Source of the DNA: Desulfopila inferna
GTDB taxonomy: Bacteria > Desulfobacterota > Desulfobulbia > Desulfobulbales > Desulfocapsaceae
Assembly: GCF_016919005.1 (NCBI RefSeq)
Contig: NZ_JAFFQE010000002.1
Location: 372,001 to 436,000 of the forward strand
Direction: 5' to 3'
DNA length: 64,000 nt
Below, one piece after another: positions 23,452 to 32,586 of the stretch; position 1 is the first letter of the stretch, and the number at the start of each line of letters is the position of its first letter. Both the position numbers and the translations under genes were made by a program. The notes beneath the pieces were generated by a model. It had not been told where the DNA came from and made no database searches. It saw nothing but the letters and a program-made list of their open reading frames with translations.

Positions 23452-24921
23452 CTATCGCTTCTGCAGGAATCGCTTTTGTAATCCAAAGGGATCCTCAATC
23501 TCCTGCTCCGGCTTACCCATGAGCTTGTTCTCGCCCCGTTCATCCACATATTTAGTCAATTCCAGGTCGATATCCATTGGCACCTGCACATCCGCCTCTG
23601 CCAACATCTGGCGCAGCAAGGCTTCAGATTTACCGGCAAAAGCCACAGAATCGCCAAGAACACGCAACGCCTCGGGAGGGTTATGAAAGCCAACGGAATT
23701 CTCGGCACCAATGAACAGCTGACGATAGAAGGCCTCAAGATAAAAATCCTTGGCCTGTGCATAAAACCTGGGATCAAACTCAGTACCCTCTTCCTGGGCA
23801 TTGTGCAGAGTTTCAAAGAGCTTGGCTGCTGTTGCCGTGGCGTAACCGGCCCGCAGCATCAGCGAAACGGTACGGTCCTGAATTCCTATGACGCGCTGCT
23901 TGAGCCATTCGGTGTCTTCTGCATGGCATTGGGCGCAGGCACGCAGATCGGCCTTGAGCGGGCTCATGACACGGTGATCCGAAACTTTTTGGACACCGAT
24001 TTTGGTATAAGGCATATGGCAATCGGAGCAGGAGGCCCCTGCCTGCCAATGTGTGCTCTGATAGGAGTAGAGCTCAAATTCGGGATGACGCATGAAAGCC
24101 AGTTTGAAACCGGTAACGCTTTGTGTCCATTCCTTGTTATTCGGATCACTACGAATCTTCTCGATGATGTTTTCAACGCTGATATTTCCCCATGTACTCG
24201 TTTGCCAGGGAAAATAAATACCGTCGGATTTGCCCTCTGCCGTCTTGGTAATGTTGTAAGTCACATGGCACTGGGCGCAGACTGCAGAGCGCATCTCCTG
24301 ATGATTAAGCTCTTCGGCTTGAACACCCATGGCATCAAGGGCCCTGCCCAGAGTGAAGTTGCGTGAGAGTTGAAGTGTCAGATCCTTATTGTCATGGCAG
24401 TCTATGCAGGCCACGCCAAGCTCCCGATGTTCCTCGGGGATTCTGTCGACCACTTCCTTAAAGGGAAGCTTATAATAATCCTCTCCCATATTCTCTTCCA
24501 GCTCAGGAGCGTACGGTGTTTTACAGGTCAGGCATACACCACCGGCGCCCACACGTTTGGCATCAATCTCAAGCTGATCCTTGAGCATGTTTGCATGCCC
24601 CCGTGGCTCGTTGTACTCGATGCCGAACCCCCAGCCGTTGAACAGCAGCGCCATATAAGGATACATGGACAACTTATCATAGGTGATATTATCGGCATCG
24701 AAGCCAACCTTATATTTGCTTTTACCGGCAGGAGTAGGTTCCTCGGTCTGCAGCCAGAGATCGTACTCCACCGGATAGGCCTTCCCCCAGACTGCCGGAT
24801 CTATGGTATTATCGGGGATATTTACCGGCTGCACCAGCTGCGGCTCTTCCGGCGAACATGCCAGCAAGCCAAAAATGAGCAATATTCCAAGCCCGGCCAC
24901 ACTCTTCTTTTTCATGATCAT
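23452..24921 (-). CDS. nrfA: Ammonia-forming cytochrome c nitrite reductase
   Basis: The 489-residue pentahaem enzyme reduces nitrite to ammonia in the periplasm with six electrons. It has the diagnostic active-site haem motif CLTCK plus four ordinary CxxCH motifs (CIDCH, CAQCH, CSDCH, CAQCH). The N-terminus is a lipoprotein signal with lipobox GLLAC, so it is probably membrane-anchored by lipid. The frame is open to 25041, but the ATG at 24921 has AAGGAG 7-9 bases upstream and gives the proper signal peptide. It follows nrfH after 143 bases in the order nrfH-nrfA. Confidence 0.95.
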   Translation of the reverse strand: MIMKKKSVAGLGILLIFGLLACSPEEPQLVQPVNIPDNTIDPAVWGKAYPVEYDLWLQTEEPTPAGKSKYKVGFDADNITYDKLSMYPYMALLFNGWGFGIEYNEPRGHANMLKDQLEIDAKRVGAGGVCLTCKTPYAPELEENMGEDYYKLPFKEVVDRIPEEHRELGVACIDCHDNKDLTLQLSRNFTLGRALDAMGVQAEELNHQEMRSAVCAQCHVTYNITKTAEGKSDGIYFPWQTSTWGNISVENIIEKIRSDPNNKEWTQSVTGFKLAFMRHPEFELYSYQSTHWQAGASCSDCHMPYTKIGVQKVSDHRVMSPLKADLRACAQCHAEDTEWLKQRVIGIQDRTVSLMLRAGYATATAAKLFETLHNAQEEGTEFDPRFYAQAKDFYLEAFYRQLFIGAENSVGFHNPPEALRVLGDSVAFAGKSEALLRQMLAEADVQVPMDIDLELTKYVDERGENKLMGKPEQEIEDPFGLQKRFLQKR

Positions 24922-25064
24922 TTTGTCTCTCCTTAAATAGCTGGTTTCATCAACATGTAACCAGCGTCTGCAGATAACCACTTTTGCTCTAATATCTGAT
25001 ATTATCAAATGTTCCTGAAATCTCGGTGCTTGCTTCCACATTACAATTTCCGGTGGAATATTCG

Positions 25065-25529
25065 CTACAGTGACAATCTGGAGCCGGCAAGCCTGTGCTG
25101 CACATTACGATGGCAGTCCCAGCATTGACGCTCCGTATCCAGCATCTTTTCCACCGTTGCAGAATGGCAGCGGATGCAGTTACCCTGTATGAATTCAATA
25201 CCATGATTAGAAATCTCTATACGCTCCGGCACCGTGCCCGTATGAAATACAATCAGGTCCTTCATACCATCGATGCCCTTCCAAAGATAATATGATACCA
25301 GATTGTCATGCGGTAGATGACAGGACACGCAGGCCTGACGACGATGAGCTCCCTGGTGCTGCCAGGCTTCATATTGATCCTCCATGACGTGGCATGAGGC
25401 ACAGTACTGTGGAGTCTCGGTCTTGGCCAACATTTGCGGCGGGCCGAAGGCCAGAAAAAACCCGGCACCAATCAGAAGTACAGCACCGATAAGCAGATAT
25501 TTTGGTCTGAAAAATTTTCTCATTTCCAT
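25065..25529 (-). CDS. nrfH: Cytochrome c nitrite reductase membrane subunit
   Basis: The 154-residue NapC/NirT-family protein has one N-terminal membrane helix (about residues 11-30) and four haem motifs (CASCH, CVSCH, CIRCH, CWDCH). NrfH takes electrons from menaquinol and passes them to NrfA. Its length is typical. GAGGA lies 4 bases before the ATG. It is the first gene of the nrfHA pair. Confidence 0.93.
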   Translation of the reverse strand: MEMRKFFRPKYLLIGAVLLIGAGFFLAFGPPQMLAKTETPQYCASCHVMEDQYEAWQHQGAHRRQACVSCHLPHDNLVSYYLWKGIDGMKDLIVFHTGTVPERIEISNHGIEFIQGNCIRCHSATVEKMLDTERQCWDCHRNVQHRLAGSRLSL

Positions 25530-25871
25530 ATGTTCCTCTGGTTAAGTCATGACCACGATCACGCTTTCCCGGCTCCAATGATCGTGGTCCCGACCTCTGT
25601 CCAACGTATCCTGCTAAGATCATAACATAATTAATTTTTTATTGCCTGAAAATATATCTCACCTGCTTTCCGGGCAGACAAAAACTGATGATCTATTGAA
25701 TATGGTGAATGTTAGTAACTAATGTCAAACGATGACAGAGATGTCAATTCCGGAAATCACCAAAGATCGAAATTATCAGTCGGATTCTTGAGTTTTCCCT
25801 TGTCTTGCTTATAATTAACAGACGTACATAACGCGAAAAGCTGAGATCATGGATAAAAAGTTGCATTACAT
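25530..25871. other. Region upstream of nrfH
   Basis: No gene is supported. It holds the candidate nrfHA promoter and otherwise AT-rich sequence without recognisable features. Confidence 0.5.
25699..25728 (-). promoter_or_regulatory. Candidate nrfHA promoter with internal palindrome
   Basis: On the minus strand TTGACA (25723-25728) and CATATT (25699-25704) are separated by 18 bases and fit -35 and -10 boxes. The palindrome TTAGT-N-ACTAA (25712-25722) lies inside the spacer, and a second TTGACA-like site stands about 25 bases farther upstream. The palindrome could bind a redox or nitrogen-oxide regulator. No specific family is claimed. Confidence 0.35.
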
Positions 25872-26250
25872 TTGTCGGGAGAGGCTTCTCATGAGTATTC
25901 AGCCCACTCCCTGAATGTATATACCTGGTTCCTTGACGCATCCGGAGAAGTACTGCAACAAAAACTGGTATATTCTTCCGGATACCGGAACTCCGCCTAC
26001 GTGGAAAAGCAGAGTCGCTTCCGGAAAACCCTGATCTCCCCCACGAAGCGGTGGGAATATCTTTCAGCCATTCGTCTCAAATACGCCGGGGCCGTAAATA
26101 ATTTTCGGAATTCGATTATCATCGAGATCGATCTGTTTTGGGTCCTGGAACCCTTGGTTTTAAAGCACTTTGCCGCCAATCCGGAAAATGACCTCCGGGA
26201 AGATTACACACGACGCAATTGGCTGACAACAGAACTCGAGAAAGGGAGGC
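25872..26250 (+). pseudogene. Possible transposase/integrase remnant
   Basis: An open frame of 143 codons starts with TTG and overlaps the start of the next gene in another frame. It lacks a ribosome-binding site. A middle segment, KTLISPTKRWEYLSAIRLKY, looks like the start of integrase-core transposases (family pattern KxxYLxAIRxRY), but the rest does not match. It may be a decayed insertion-sequence fragment or simply a chance frame. Confidence 0.25.
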
Positions 26251-26253
26251 AAC

Positions 26254-26775
26254 ATGATAGAACTCAGGAAGATCAAGCGGGAAAATATCCCTTCAGCACT
26301 TGAGCTGGCAAAACAGTATCGATTGCTTAATGAACCGGATGAGGCGGAGAGCATCTGTCTTGATATACTGGAGGTTGACCCTGACCATCAGGATACCTTA
26401 ATAACTCTGCTTCTGGCGCTGACGGACAAGTTTTCCAGCAGCGGCCTGAGTCCGTCGTTTGAGAAAGCCAAGGCAATTGTGGACAGACTCCCAGTTCCAT
26501 ACTGTAAATCTTACTACAGAGGTATACTCTATGAACGTCGAGCTAAAAACTACCTCAAGCAGGAAGAGCCCGGAGGCGGCGCTGCAGCATATCAGTGGTT
26601 CGCCAAGGCGATGAAATCGTACGACGAAGCGATCAAAACCTGCGATCCTTCAAATCAGGATGCGGTACTGCGCTGGAACTCCTGTGCGCGAATAATCAAC
26701 AGCAATCCCGAGGTCAGGTCTGAAGAGAAAAGCGCGCCTGAAATGCTTCTTGATGCCTACGATGAACCGCACTGA
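26254..26775 (+). CDS. Tetratricopeptide-like conserved protein
   Basis: The 173-residue protein is helical and reads like two to three TPR units. The first is at about residues 13-48 (LELAKQYRLLNEPDEAESIC followed by LDILEVDPDHQDTL), with another near residues 105-130. Such repeats mediate protein contacts. The function is unknown. GGGAGG stands 4 bases before the ATG. The gene is convergent with the succinate dehydrogenase genes, about 30 bases apart. Confidence 0.7.
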   Translation: MIELRKIKRENIPSALELAKQYRLLNEPDEAESICLDILEVDPDHQDTLITLLLALTDKFSSSGLSPSFEKAKAIVDRLPVPYCKSYYRGILYERRAKNYLKQEEPGGGAAAYQWFAKAMKSYDEAIKTCDPSNQDAVLRWNSCARIINSNPEVRSEEKSAPEMLLDAYDEPH

Positions 26776-26803
26776 TCCGTCGTAAACCTCGCAAACCGTA
26801 TGA

Positions 26804-27535
26804 TCAGCTTTTCTCATCATCGGCCCGATGGCTGTGCGCCTCAATCATCCGCTTGGTCTGGTTAATGCGTTTAGTGATCAGTATCGAACGTGGACAGACT
26901 CTGGTGCACTCGAAGTGATTTTCACAGGGCCATACCCCATCAGGGTCATGCAGAACCGGAAGCCGCTCCTCAAAACCGCGGTCGCGGGTATCCGCCAGGA
27001 AGCGATAAGCCTGGCTGATCGCAGCCGGGCCCAAAAATTTTCGATTCTCCGTTAACACGGGACACGCCGAATAACACGAAGCACACAAGATACAGTTTGT
27101 AGTGTCGTCAAAGACAAGGCGGTCCTCCTGGGACTGGAGACGCTCCTTCTCCTCGACCGGCTCGTCATTGATGAGATAGGGCTTGATGGACCGATATTTG
27201 GCAAAGAAATCAGCCTGATCCACAATCAGGTCCCGCTGCACCGGCAGATACCGCAGCGGTTCGACGGTGATGGTATCTCCGAACTCCGCCACAATATCCT
27301 TGATCAGCATCTTACAGGCCAACCCGTCTTTACCGTTGATGCGCATGGCATCCGAGCCGCATACCCCGTGCGCACAGCTTTTGCGAAAACCCAGGCTGCC
27401 GTCCTGAAATCGCTTTACCCGCATCAAAGCGTCCAGCAGCCGTTCATTGGGCTGCGCCTCAACCTGATATTCCTGGAAGTATGGCTGTTCATCGCTGTCC
27501 GGATTATACCGTTGGATCTTGAGATTGATTTTCAT
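26804..27535 (-). CDS. sdhB: Succinate dehydrogenase/fumarate reductase iron-sulfur subunit
   Basis: The 243-residue subunit has the [2Fe-2S] site SCAHGVCGSD...C with aspartate as in SdhB, the [4Fe-4S] site CILCASCYSACP, and a final cluster site CENHFECTRVCP corresponding to the [3Fe-4S] cluster. It carries electrons from the flavin in SdhA. AGGAG lies 7 bases before the ATG, and the gene begins 19 bases after sdhA. No SdhC/D membrane subunits are encoded beside it. Confidence 0.92.
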   Translation of the reverse strand: MKINLKIQRYNPDSDEQPYFQEYQVEAQPNERLLDALMRVKRFQDGSLGFRKSCAHGVCGSDAMRINGKDGLACKMLIKDIVAEFGDTITVEPLRYLPVQRDLIVDQADFFAKYRSIKPYLINDEPVEEKERLQSQEDRLVFDDTTNCILCASCYSACPVLTENRKFLGPAAISQAYRFLADTRDRGFEERLPVLHDPDGVWPCENHFECTRVCPRSILITKRINQTKRMIEAHSHRADDEKS

Positions 27536-27554
27536 GGTTCAACTCCTGTTTGCA

Positions 27555-29291
27555 TCAGTAGGTGCGCGGTTTTGGTTCCCAGATCGAGGTATCCACCGGC
27601 CGGTAATCGATACGCACCGAATCCTCTTCCAGATAAGCGAGAGTGTGCTGCAGCCAGTTATCATCGTCGCGCAGCGGATAATCTTCACGGCTGTGTGCAC
27701 CACGGCTCTCTGTCCGGTTGAGCGCCGATGTTGCGGTGATCAGGGAGAGATCCAGCAGGTTGCCCAGCTCGATAAGCTCGAGCAGATCGGTGTTGAACCG
27801 TGCGCTGGTGTCCTGCACACGAACCTCCCGATAGCGTTCCCTCAACTGCCGTATCTCTGCTACCGCCGTCTGCATTTGCGCATCGTTGCGGTAGATGCCG
27901 ACCTTTTCCATCATGACCGTCTGCATCTCATCCGCTATATGACCGCCGTGATGTTCTGATTTTCCCTCAGTCAATCCGGAGAGCCACTCGCGGGCAGGGT
28001 CTGCCGCGGCCTCACTGAGCTGCGGAATCTCGGCATGCTTGACATAGTCCCCGATATGCCGTCCGGCCCGCCGGCCGAAAACTACCAGATCGAGCAGGCT
28101 GTTGGTACCCAGACGATTGGCGCCATGCACGGAGACACAGGCGCATTCTCCAACCGCATAAAGTCCATTTATCAGACTCCCTTTGCCGTCGGCCACTACA
28201 CATCCATGGACATCGGTGGGAATGCCGCCCATGGCATAGTGCGCCGTCGGCAAAACCGGGATCGGTGAATCCGCGGGATCTATGCCGAGGTAGGTTTTGC
28301 AAAATCCGGTAATGTCCGGCAGCTTGGCCAGCAGCGTCTCCTTGCCTATCTGAGTTGCATCGAGATTGACATAGTCGTCGATCCTGCCGTCTCCGCGGAT
28401 TCCCTTGCCGGCCCGGATCTCAGTCAGCAGGGCGCGGGCGACAATATCCCGTGGTGCCAGGTCGAGCAGGACCGGCGAGTAGCGTTCCATAAAGCGCTCG
28501 CCGTTGCGGTTGCGCAGTATTCCTCCTTCACCGCGCACCGCTTCGGAAATCAGGATCCCCAGGCCCATGATGCCCGTAGGATGAAACTGGAAAAACTCCA
28601 TGTCCTGCAGGGGAATGCCGCGACGGGCACAAACGGCCGGTCCGTCTCCGGTATTGGCATAGGCGTTGGAGGTGACCTTGAACATGCGGCCAAAGCCGCC
28701 GGTGGCAAAGAGCACCGCCTTAGCGGCGAAGATATGCAGCTCCCCGCTGGCCAGTTCCACGGCCACCACGCCCCGGCAGATGTTGCCCTCCCTGATCAGA
28801 TCGATAACCTGGAATTCATCGTAAAAGGCAACCTCGTTCTTAATGCATTGCTGATAGAGGGTCTGCAGAATCATATGACCGGTTCGATCTGCTGCATAGC
28901 AGGCCCGTTTTACTGCTGCCTCTCCAAAATTTCTGGTGTGGCCGCCGAAACGGCGCTGATCAATCCGCCCCTCTGCGGTCCGATTAAAGGGCAGACCCCG
29001 GTTTTCCAGATCATATACCGCCTGGATCGCTTCCCGGGTCAGGATCTCAGCGGCCTTCTGGTCGACCAGATAGTCACCGCCTTTTACCGTATCAAAAGCG
29101 TGCCATTCCGCTTTATCTTCCTCTACATTCCCCAGTGCCGCACTGATGCCGCCCTGAGCAGCTCCGGTATGACTGCGAACCGGATAAAGTTTTGACAAAA
29201 CCGCCGTTCGGGACCGCTGACTCGCCTCCAGCGCTGCATAGAGGCCCGAACCGCCGGAACCAACAATAACCGTATCGAATTGATGAATCAC
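27555..29291 (-). CDS. sdhA: Succinate dehydrogenase/fumarate reductase flavoprotein subunit
   Basis: The 578-residue flavoprotein interconverts succinate and fumarate. It has the FAD-binding [14 protein letters not shown], the covalent-FAD histidine in [33 protein letters not shown] and [15 protein letters not shown] chose the GTG start at 29291 because AAGGAG lies 7 bases before it and the Rossmann fold begins directly after. The longer frame to 29384 adds unrelated residues. The gene order sdhA-sdhB lacks a membrane anchor gene on either side, so either the anchor is elsewhere or the complex is soluble. Confidence 0.92.
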   Translation of the reverse strand: MIHQFDTVIVGSGGSGLYAALEASQRSRTAVLSKLYPVRSHTGAAQGGISAALGNVEEDKAEWHAFDTVKGGDYLVDQKAAEILTREAIQAVYDLENRGLPFNRTAEGRIDQRRFGGHTRNFGEAAVKRACYAADRTGHMILQTLYQQCIKNEVAFYDEFQVIDLIREGNICRGVVAVELASGELHIFAAKAVLFATGGFGRMFKVTSNAYANTGDGPAVCARRGIPLQDMEFFQFHPTGIMGLGILISEAVRGEGGILRNRNGERFMERYSPVLLDLAPRDIVARALLTEIRAGKGIRGDGRIDDYVNLDATQIGKETLLAKLPDITGFCKTYLGIDPADSPIPVLPTAHYAMGGIPTDVHGCVVADGKGSLINGLYAVGECACVSVHGANRLGTNSLLDLVVFGRRAGRHIGDYVKHAEIPQLSEAAADPAREWLSGLTEGKSEHHGGHIADEMQTVMMEKVGIYRNDAQMQTAVAEIRQLRERYREVRVQDTSARFNTDLLELIELGNLLDLSLITATSALNRTESRGAHSREDYPLRDDDNWLQHTLAYLEEDSVRIDYRPVDTSIWEPKPRTY

Positions 29292-29484
29292 AAGGCATCT
29301 CCTTCTGCCCGAGGGCATGAAAAATGACGTTGAGGGGACTCCCAAGTTTGCTTGTATATCATGTATATCAAATACAAGGACCATCAGTCAATGCAGTGGA
29401 GTAGTATCTATATTGCTATTGATAAAATAAATCCTGATTGTTTTGTGGTCATGCTGCAGAGTGCCTAAACATGAGATCCGGCAA

Positions 29485-30420
29485 TCACACCTCGGCCACG
29501 ATTTTGGCTATCGCCTGAGAACGCGGTGCATGGTTGGCGAGAAAGACTGCCACAAGGACCACTACCCCTCCGAAAAGCTGTACGGTTGTCAGCGACTCTC
29601 CAAGCAATACCCAGGCTCCCAGGGCGGTTACCATTGGAATACCGTTGATGCATACTGAAGCACGGGCGGCAGGGATCTTGGTCAGCGCATAGTTGTAACA
29701 GAGGAATGCACCAATCGTGGCGAAGAGTGTCAGGCCAATCAGGGCGATGACCGAATCCGCCGATACCGCTTCCCAGTTGAACTTTGGCAGATCCCACAGA
29801 AAGGCGGGGAAAAAGAGTATGGCACCGAAAATAATCTGCATACCGGTGATCTGAAAGGAGGGAATGGTACTGCCGAGCTGTCGGGCCATGATCATGTACG
29901 CCGCGGCGGAAAGAACGGCGCCGAAAATCAGAAGATCACCGATCAGGCTGCCCTGAAGCGCAGTCCGCCCCTGATCTCCAAAAACCAATAGAGAGACACC
30001 GATAAGAGAGAGGAGGATCCCCAACAGATTAACGGGCCGCATACGTTCCTTCAGCAGGATAGCCGAGAGCGCCAGGACAAACACCGGAATGGTGGCAATG
30101 ATCAAAGCTGTCTTGGTTGCGGAGGTATACTGCAGGCCGAGGGTTTCACAGGTAAAGTAAAGCCCGGGCTGCATCAGGGCCAGGAACATCAGGGATTTTA
30201 CGGATTTTCTGGAAATCGGCGGAAATCCGGTTCGTCGAAATAGTATTGCAAAAAAAAGCGAAGCGCCGAAAAAGCGCAGAAACATCAGGCAAAACGGGGT
30301 AAAGCTCTGCAGGGCCACCTTGGTGGCAACAAAAGAGAGCCCCCAGAATATAACGGCCAACCCCAGAGCGACATACGTAAAAACAGGATTTTCAGAATTC
30401 ATTCTTTTTTTCTCCACCAT
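29485..30420 (-). CDS. EamA/DMT-family transporter
   Basis: The 311-residue membrane protein has ten hydrophobic segments in two EamA repeats, typical of the drug/metabolite transporter superfamily. Substrates of such proteins vary widely (amino acids, metabolites). The ATG overlaps the TGA of the preceding gene (TGATG), so translation is coupled. It ends the three-gene operon flavoprotein - P5CR-like - EamA. Confidence 0.85.
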   Translation of the reverse strand: MVEKKRMNSENPVFTYVALGLAVIFWGLSFVATKVALQSFTPFCLMFLRFFGASLFFAILFRRTGFPPISRKSVKSLMFLALMQPGLYFTCETLGLQYTSATKTALIIATIPVFVLALSAILLKERMRPVNLLGILLSLIGVSLLVFGDQGRTALQGSLIGDLLIFGAVLSAAAYMIMARQLGSTIPSFQITGMQIIFGAILFFPAFLWDLPKFNWEAVSADSVIALIGLTLFATIGAFLCYNYALTKIPAARASVCINGIPMVTALGAWVLLGESLTTVQLFGGVVVLVAVFLANHAPRSQAIAKIVAEV

Positions 30421-31199
30421 CACCGGGATTTTCCCCCTCTCACCCGGTCGGCAACGGCCTGCAGAGCAGGTTTCAGGAATTCAAAGCCGCCCGATTCATT
30501 GATGGTTTTTCTTGCAAGTTCATTCAGGCCTCCAGGTGTCATGGATTCATCGGCAAGCTGGCGCAACCTGCCGCCCGGACTTTTCCGGGCGAGTGCGGAC
30601 AATGCCTCGAACATGGCAGCGGTATAGTCGCCGGCCTGCTTCTGTTCAACTCCGGTTTGTATCGCCCAGTCTGTAATGGTGGCCAGCATCTGGAAATATG
30701 GCGCCATCAGGGAAGTGATCACGGACAGAGATTCAAGCTGCTCTTCGCTTTCAACCGTAATCACGGTGCCTACATTTTTGAACAACTGGTTAACTGTATC
30801 ATTGTCGGGAAACACCACAATCGGACCGATATGCTCGGCTGCGCACGGCAATGGAACTGCTCTGCTGATGAAACATGAGCTGTTTGTATGCGCAGCTATC
30901 TGAGAATTCTGCGTGCCGCTCAACAGATTCACAAGTATCTGATCATTCCTGAATTTCAGGGAATCCAGGACCGACCCCCGATCCCTGGGCAAAAATGCCA
31001 GGACCACAATATCACTCTTATCGACAACATCCTGATTGGAGCGGCCAACCGTTACCTGAGAAAACCGCTTTTGCAGCAGTTTTGATTTATCCTCGTTGCG
31101 TGGAGAGACCGTAATAGAGCCGATGCCCCCCTTTGAGGTACATAGTCCGGTAACCAAAGCCTCAGTGATAGCACCCGTACCAATAAAACCCGTCCTCAT
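30420..31199 (-). CDS. Pyrroline-5-carboxylate reductase-like protein
   Basis: The 259-residue protein begins with a Rossmann nucleotide-binding motif, MRTGFIGTGAITEALVTGL, and follows the ProC/F420-binding family layout with a helical C-terminal dimer domain. The region SRAVPLPCAAEHIGP replaces the usual RxMPNTP motif of true ProC, so the substrate may differ from pyrroline-5-carboxylate. The frame opens at 31235, but ATG at 31199 has AAGGA just upstream and starts at the Rossmann strand. It lies 13 bases after the flavoprotein gene. Confidence 0.78.
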   Translation of the reverse strand: MRTGFIGTGAITEALVTGLCTSKGGIGSITVSPRNEDKSKLLQKRFSQVTVGRSNQDVVDKSDIVVLAFLPRDRGSVLDSLKFRNDQILVNLLSGTQNSQIAAHTNSSCFISRAVPLPCAAEHIGPIVVFPDNDTVNQLFKNVGTVITVESEEQLESLSVITSLMAPYFQMLATITDWAIQTGVEQKQAGDYTAAMFEALSALARKSPGGRLRQLADESMTPGGLNELARKTINESGGFEFLKPALQAVADRVRGGKSR

Positions 31200-31212
31200 T
31201 GCATCCTTCTCA

Positions 31213-31818
31213 TCACTCAGCAATCTTTTTCTCATCTTTCAGAACAATTGCCAGATCCCTGCCTGCCTCAAATGCTTCCTGAAGGCAATCATCCCGTTTG
31301 TCGATCTCGCCCTTGCGATCTACCCCTCTGCAAAGCACGGTTTTCCAGAGACCGGCATTGAGAACATCGAAGAAATATTTGACCGTGAGCAGGGCTCCAT
31401 CAAAGAGTTTTTTTCCAGTTGTGGCCCCTATCGAAATAAACACCCCTTTGCGGGTCTGAGGGGCATTTTTAAAATCCTGTTTTTCAATCCAATACTTCCG
31501 CACCCAGAGGGACTGACAGCGATCCATTAATATTTTTGTATGCGCACTCACGGTATAAAAAAAGATCGGAGAGGCGAGGATGATGCCGTCGCTGGCTTCC
31601 AGTTTCTCCAGAACCTTGGGAAAGTCATCACGGATAGCGCATTCACCGGTTTTGATGCATTGATATATTTCCAGACAAGGAGACATGTTGTAATCCCGAA
31701 GGATCACTTCCTCTACCTCAGCGCCCTGCTGCCGGGCGCCGGCCACTGCCTGCTTGAGCAGGGCGGCACTGTTGCCGTCACGTCGGGGACTGCCGTAAAT
31801 AGCGATAATTTTGACCAT
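31213..31818 (-). CDS. NAD(P)H-dependent FMN reductase / flavodoxin-like protein
   Basis: The 201-residue protein starts with the flavodoxin-like FMN motif MVKIIAIYGSPRRDGNS and has SDGIILASPIFFYTVSAH, typical of the iron-sulfur flavoprotein/FMN reductase family. Cysteines near residues 48-60 (PCLEIYQCIKTGEC) match the CxxxxxCxxxxxC spacing of the family's Fe-S variants. It is the first gene of the operon with the P5CR-like and EamA genes. GAGGAGG lies in front of the ATG. Confidence 0.82.
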   Translation of the reverse strand: MVKIIAIYGSPRRDGNSAALLKQAVAGARQQGAEVEEVILRDYNMSPCLEIYQCIKTGECAIRDDFPKVLEKLEASDGIILASPIFFYTVSAHTKILMDRCQSLWVRKYWIEKQDFKNAPQTRKGVFISIGATTGKKLFDGALLTVKYFFDVLNAGLWKTVLCRGVDRKGEIDKRDDCLQEAFEAGRDLAIVLKDEKKIAE

Positions 31819-31851
31819 GCAACCTCCTCCTCAGGGCGCTGCGCCTCTATT

Positions 31852-31965
31852 AGTGCCTTACTCCTAAGAAACTGCCACAAAAAAACAAGAAAACGAATAA
31901 TGTATTTGATAACTGTGGATTGCCTGCCCTATCCAAGGTACTTATCCAGCTCAGCTGGGTTCGAT
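31852..31965 (+). repeat. Palindromic repeat, type 2
   Basis: This copy has TGCCTTACTCC, ACAAGAAAACGAATAATGTA, TTTGATAACTGTGGATTGCC, CAAGGTACTTAT and the core CCAGCTCAGCTGGG (31946-31959). It is close to identical with 56583-56690 over about 100 bases. It lies upstream of the flavoprotein gene and next to the long hairpin repeat. Confidence 0.75.
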
Positions 31966-32007
31966 GCTTTCCCGCCTACCGTTATGTGATATTTTCAGTT
32001 GGAAATG

Positions 32008-32198
32008 GACTCGTAAAAAGTAGCCACGATGTCAGATGGCTAGATAAAAAGTTCGCTATACAAGGCGCAGTGTTTTTGGCAGGCCTTCGACTATACAGGT
32101 AGTATGTCGAAGGTCTTCCAAAAACCTGCAACGCGGGAGAGCGGGCTTTCTCGGAGTCGGAGTTTATGCCCGTACGGGTGCTTATCGCGACGCCATCA
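32008..32198 (+). repeat. Full copy of ~190-bp hairpin repeat
   Basis: This is the best preserved copy. A hairpin with 20-base arms (32072-32091 and 32106-32125, two mismatches) surrounds the loop TATACAGGTAGTAT. The left part begins GACTCGTAAAAAG and the right part ends CGCGACGCCATCA. The right end overlaps the stop codon of ywbE, so the last codons of that gene may have been altered by the insertion. Confidence 0.78.
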
Positions 32199-32390
32199 AT
32201 CAATGGACTTTACTCTCCCCACCAGACCGTTATCCAACCGGACCTTGATGCCATGTGGGTGACTCGGCGAATTCGTCAAAATATCCCGAACAATGCCCTC
32301 GGTGAGCTTTCCAGAACGTTGATCCTGCTTCAATACGATGGATACTTTTATGCCGGCCTTGATATCGGCTCTTTGTGTTCCGGTTTTCAT
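32196..32390 (-). CDS. ywbE: YwbE family protein
   Basis: The 64-residue protein matches the YwbE (DUF2196) family: RADIKAGIKVSIVLKQDQRS, then GKLTEGIVRDILTNS, HPHGIKVRL and GLVGRVKSI. The function is unknown; the fold is probably a small beta barrel. The frame opens at 32423, but the family normally begins a few residues before the RADI motif, so ATG 32390 is preferred. The stop overlaps the end of a dispersed repeat. Confidence 0.85.
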   Translation of the reverse strand: MKTGTQRADIKAGIKVSIVLKQDQRSGKLTEGIVRDILTNSPSHPHGIKVRLDNGLVGRVKSID

Positions 32391-32586
32391 TTTCAATTCC
32401 CATAACCATTTTAATATCGCCATTCCAGGCTCAATCCGGCTTCCACCTGCCGTTCACAGAATACACTCTATACAGATTCTATCACAGCATTTAATCCAGC
32501 AAGTGCTGAATAGTTCTGTAATTTCACAACAGGTAAGGAATGATGATCGCGTAAAAAAATTATCAAATTACCGAGAAACTCTGCGC

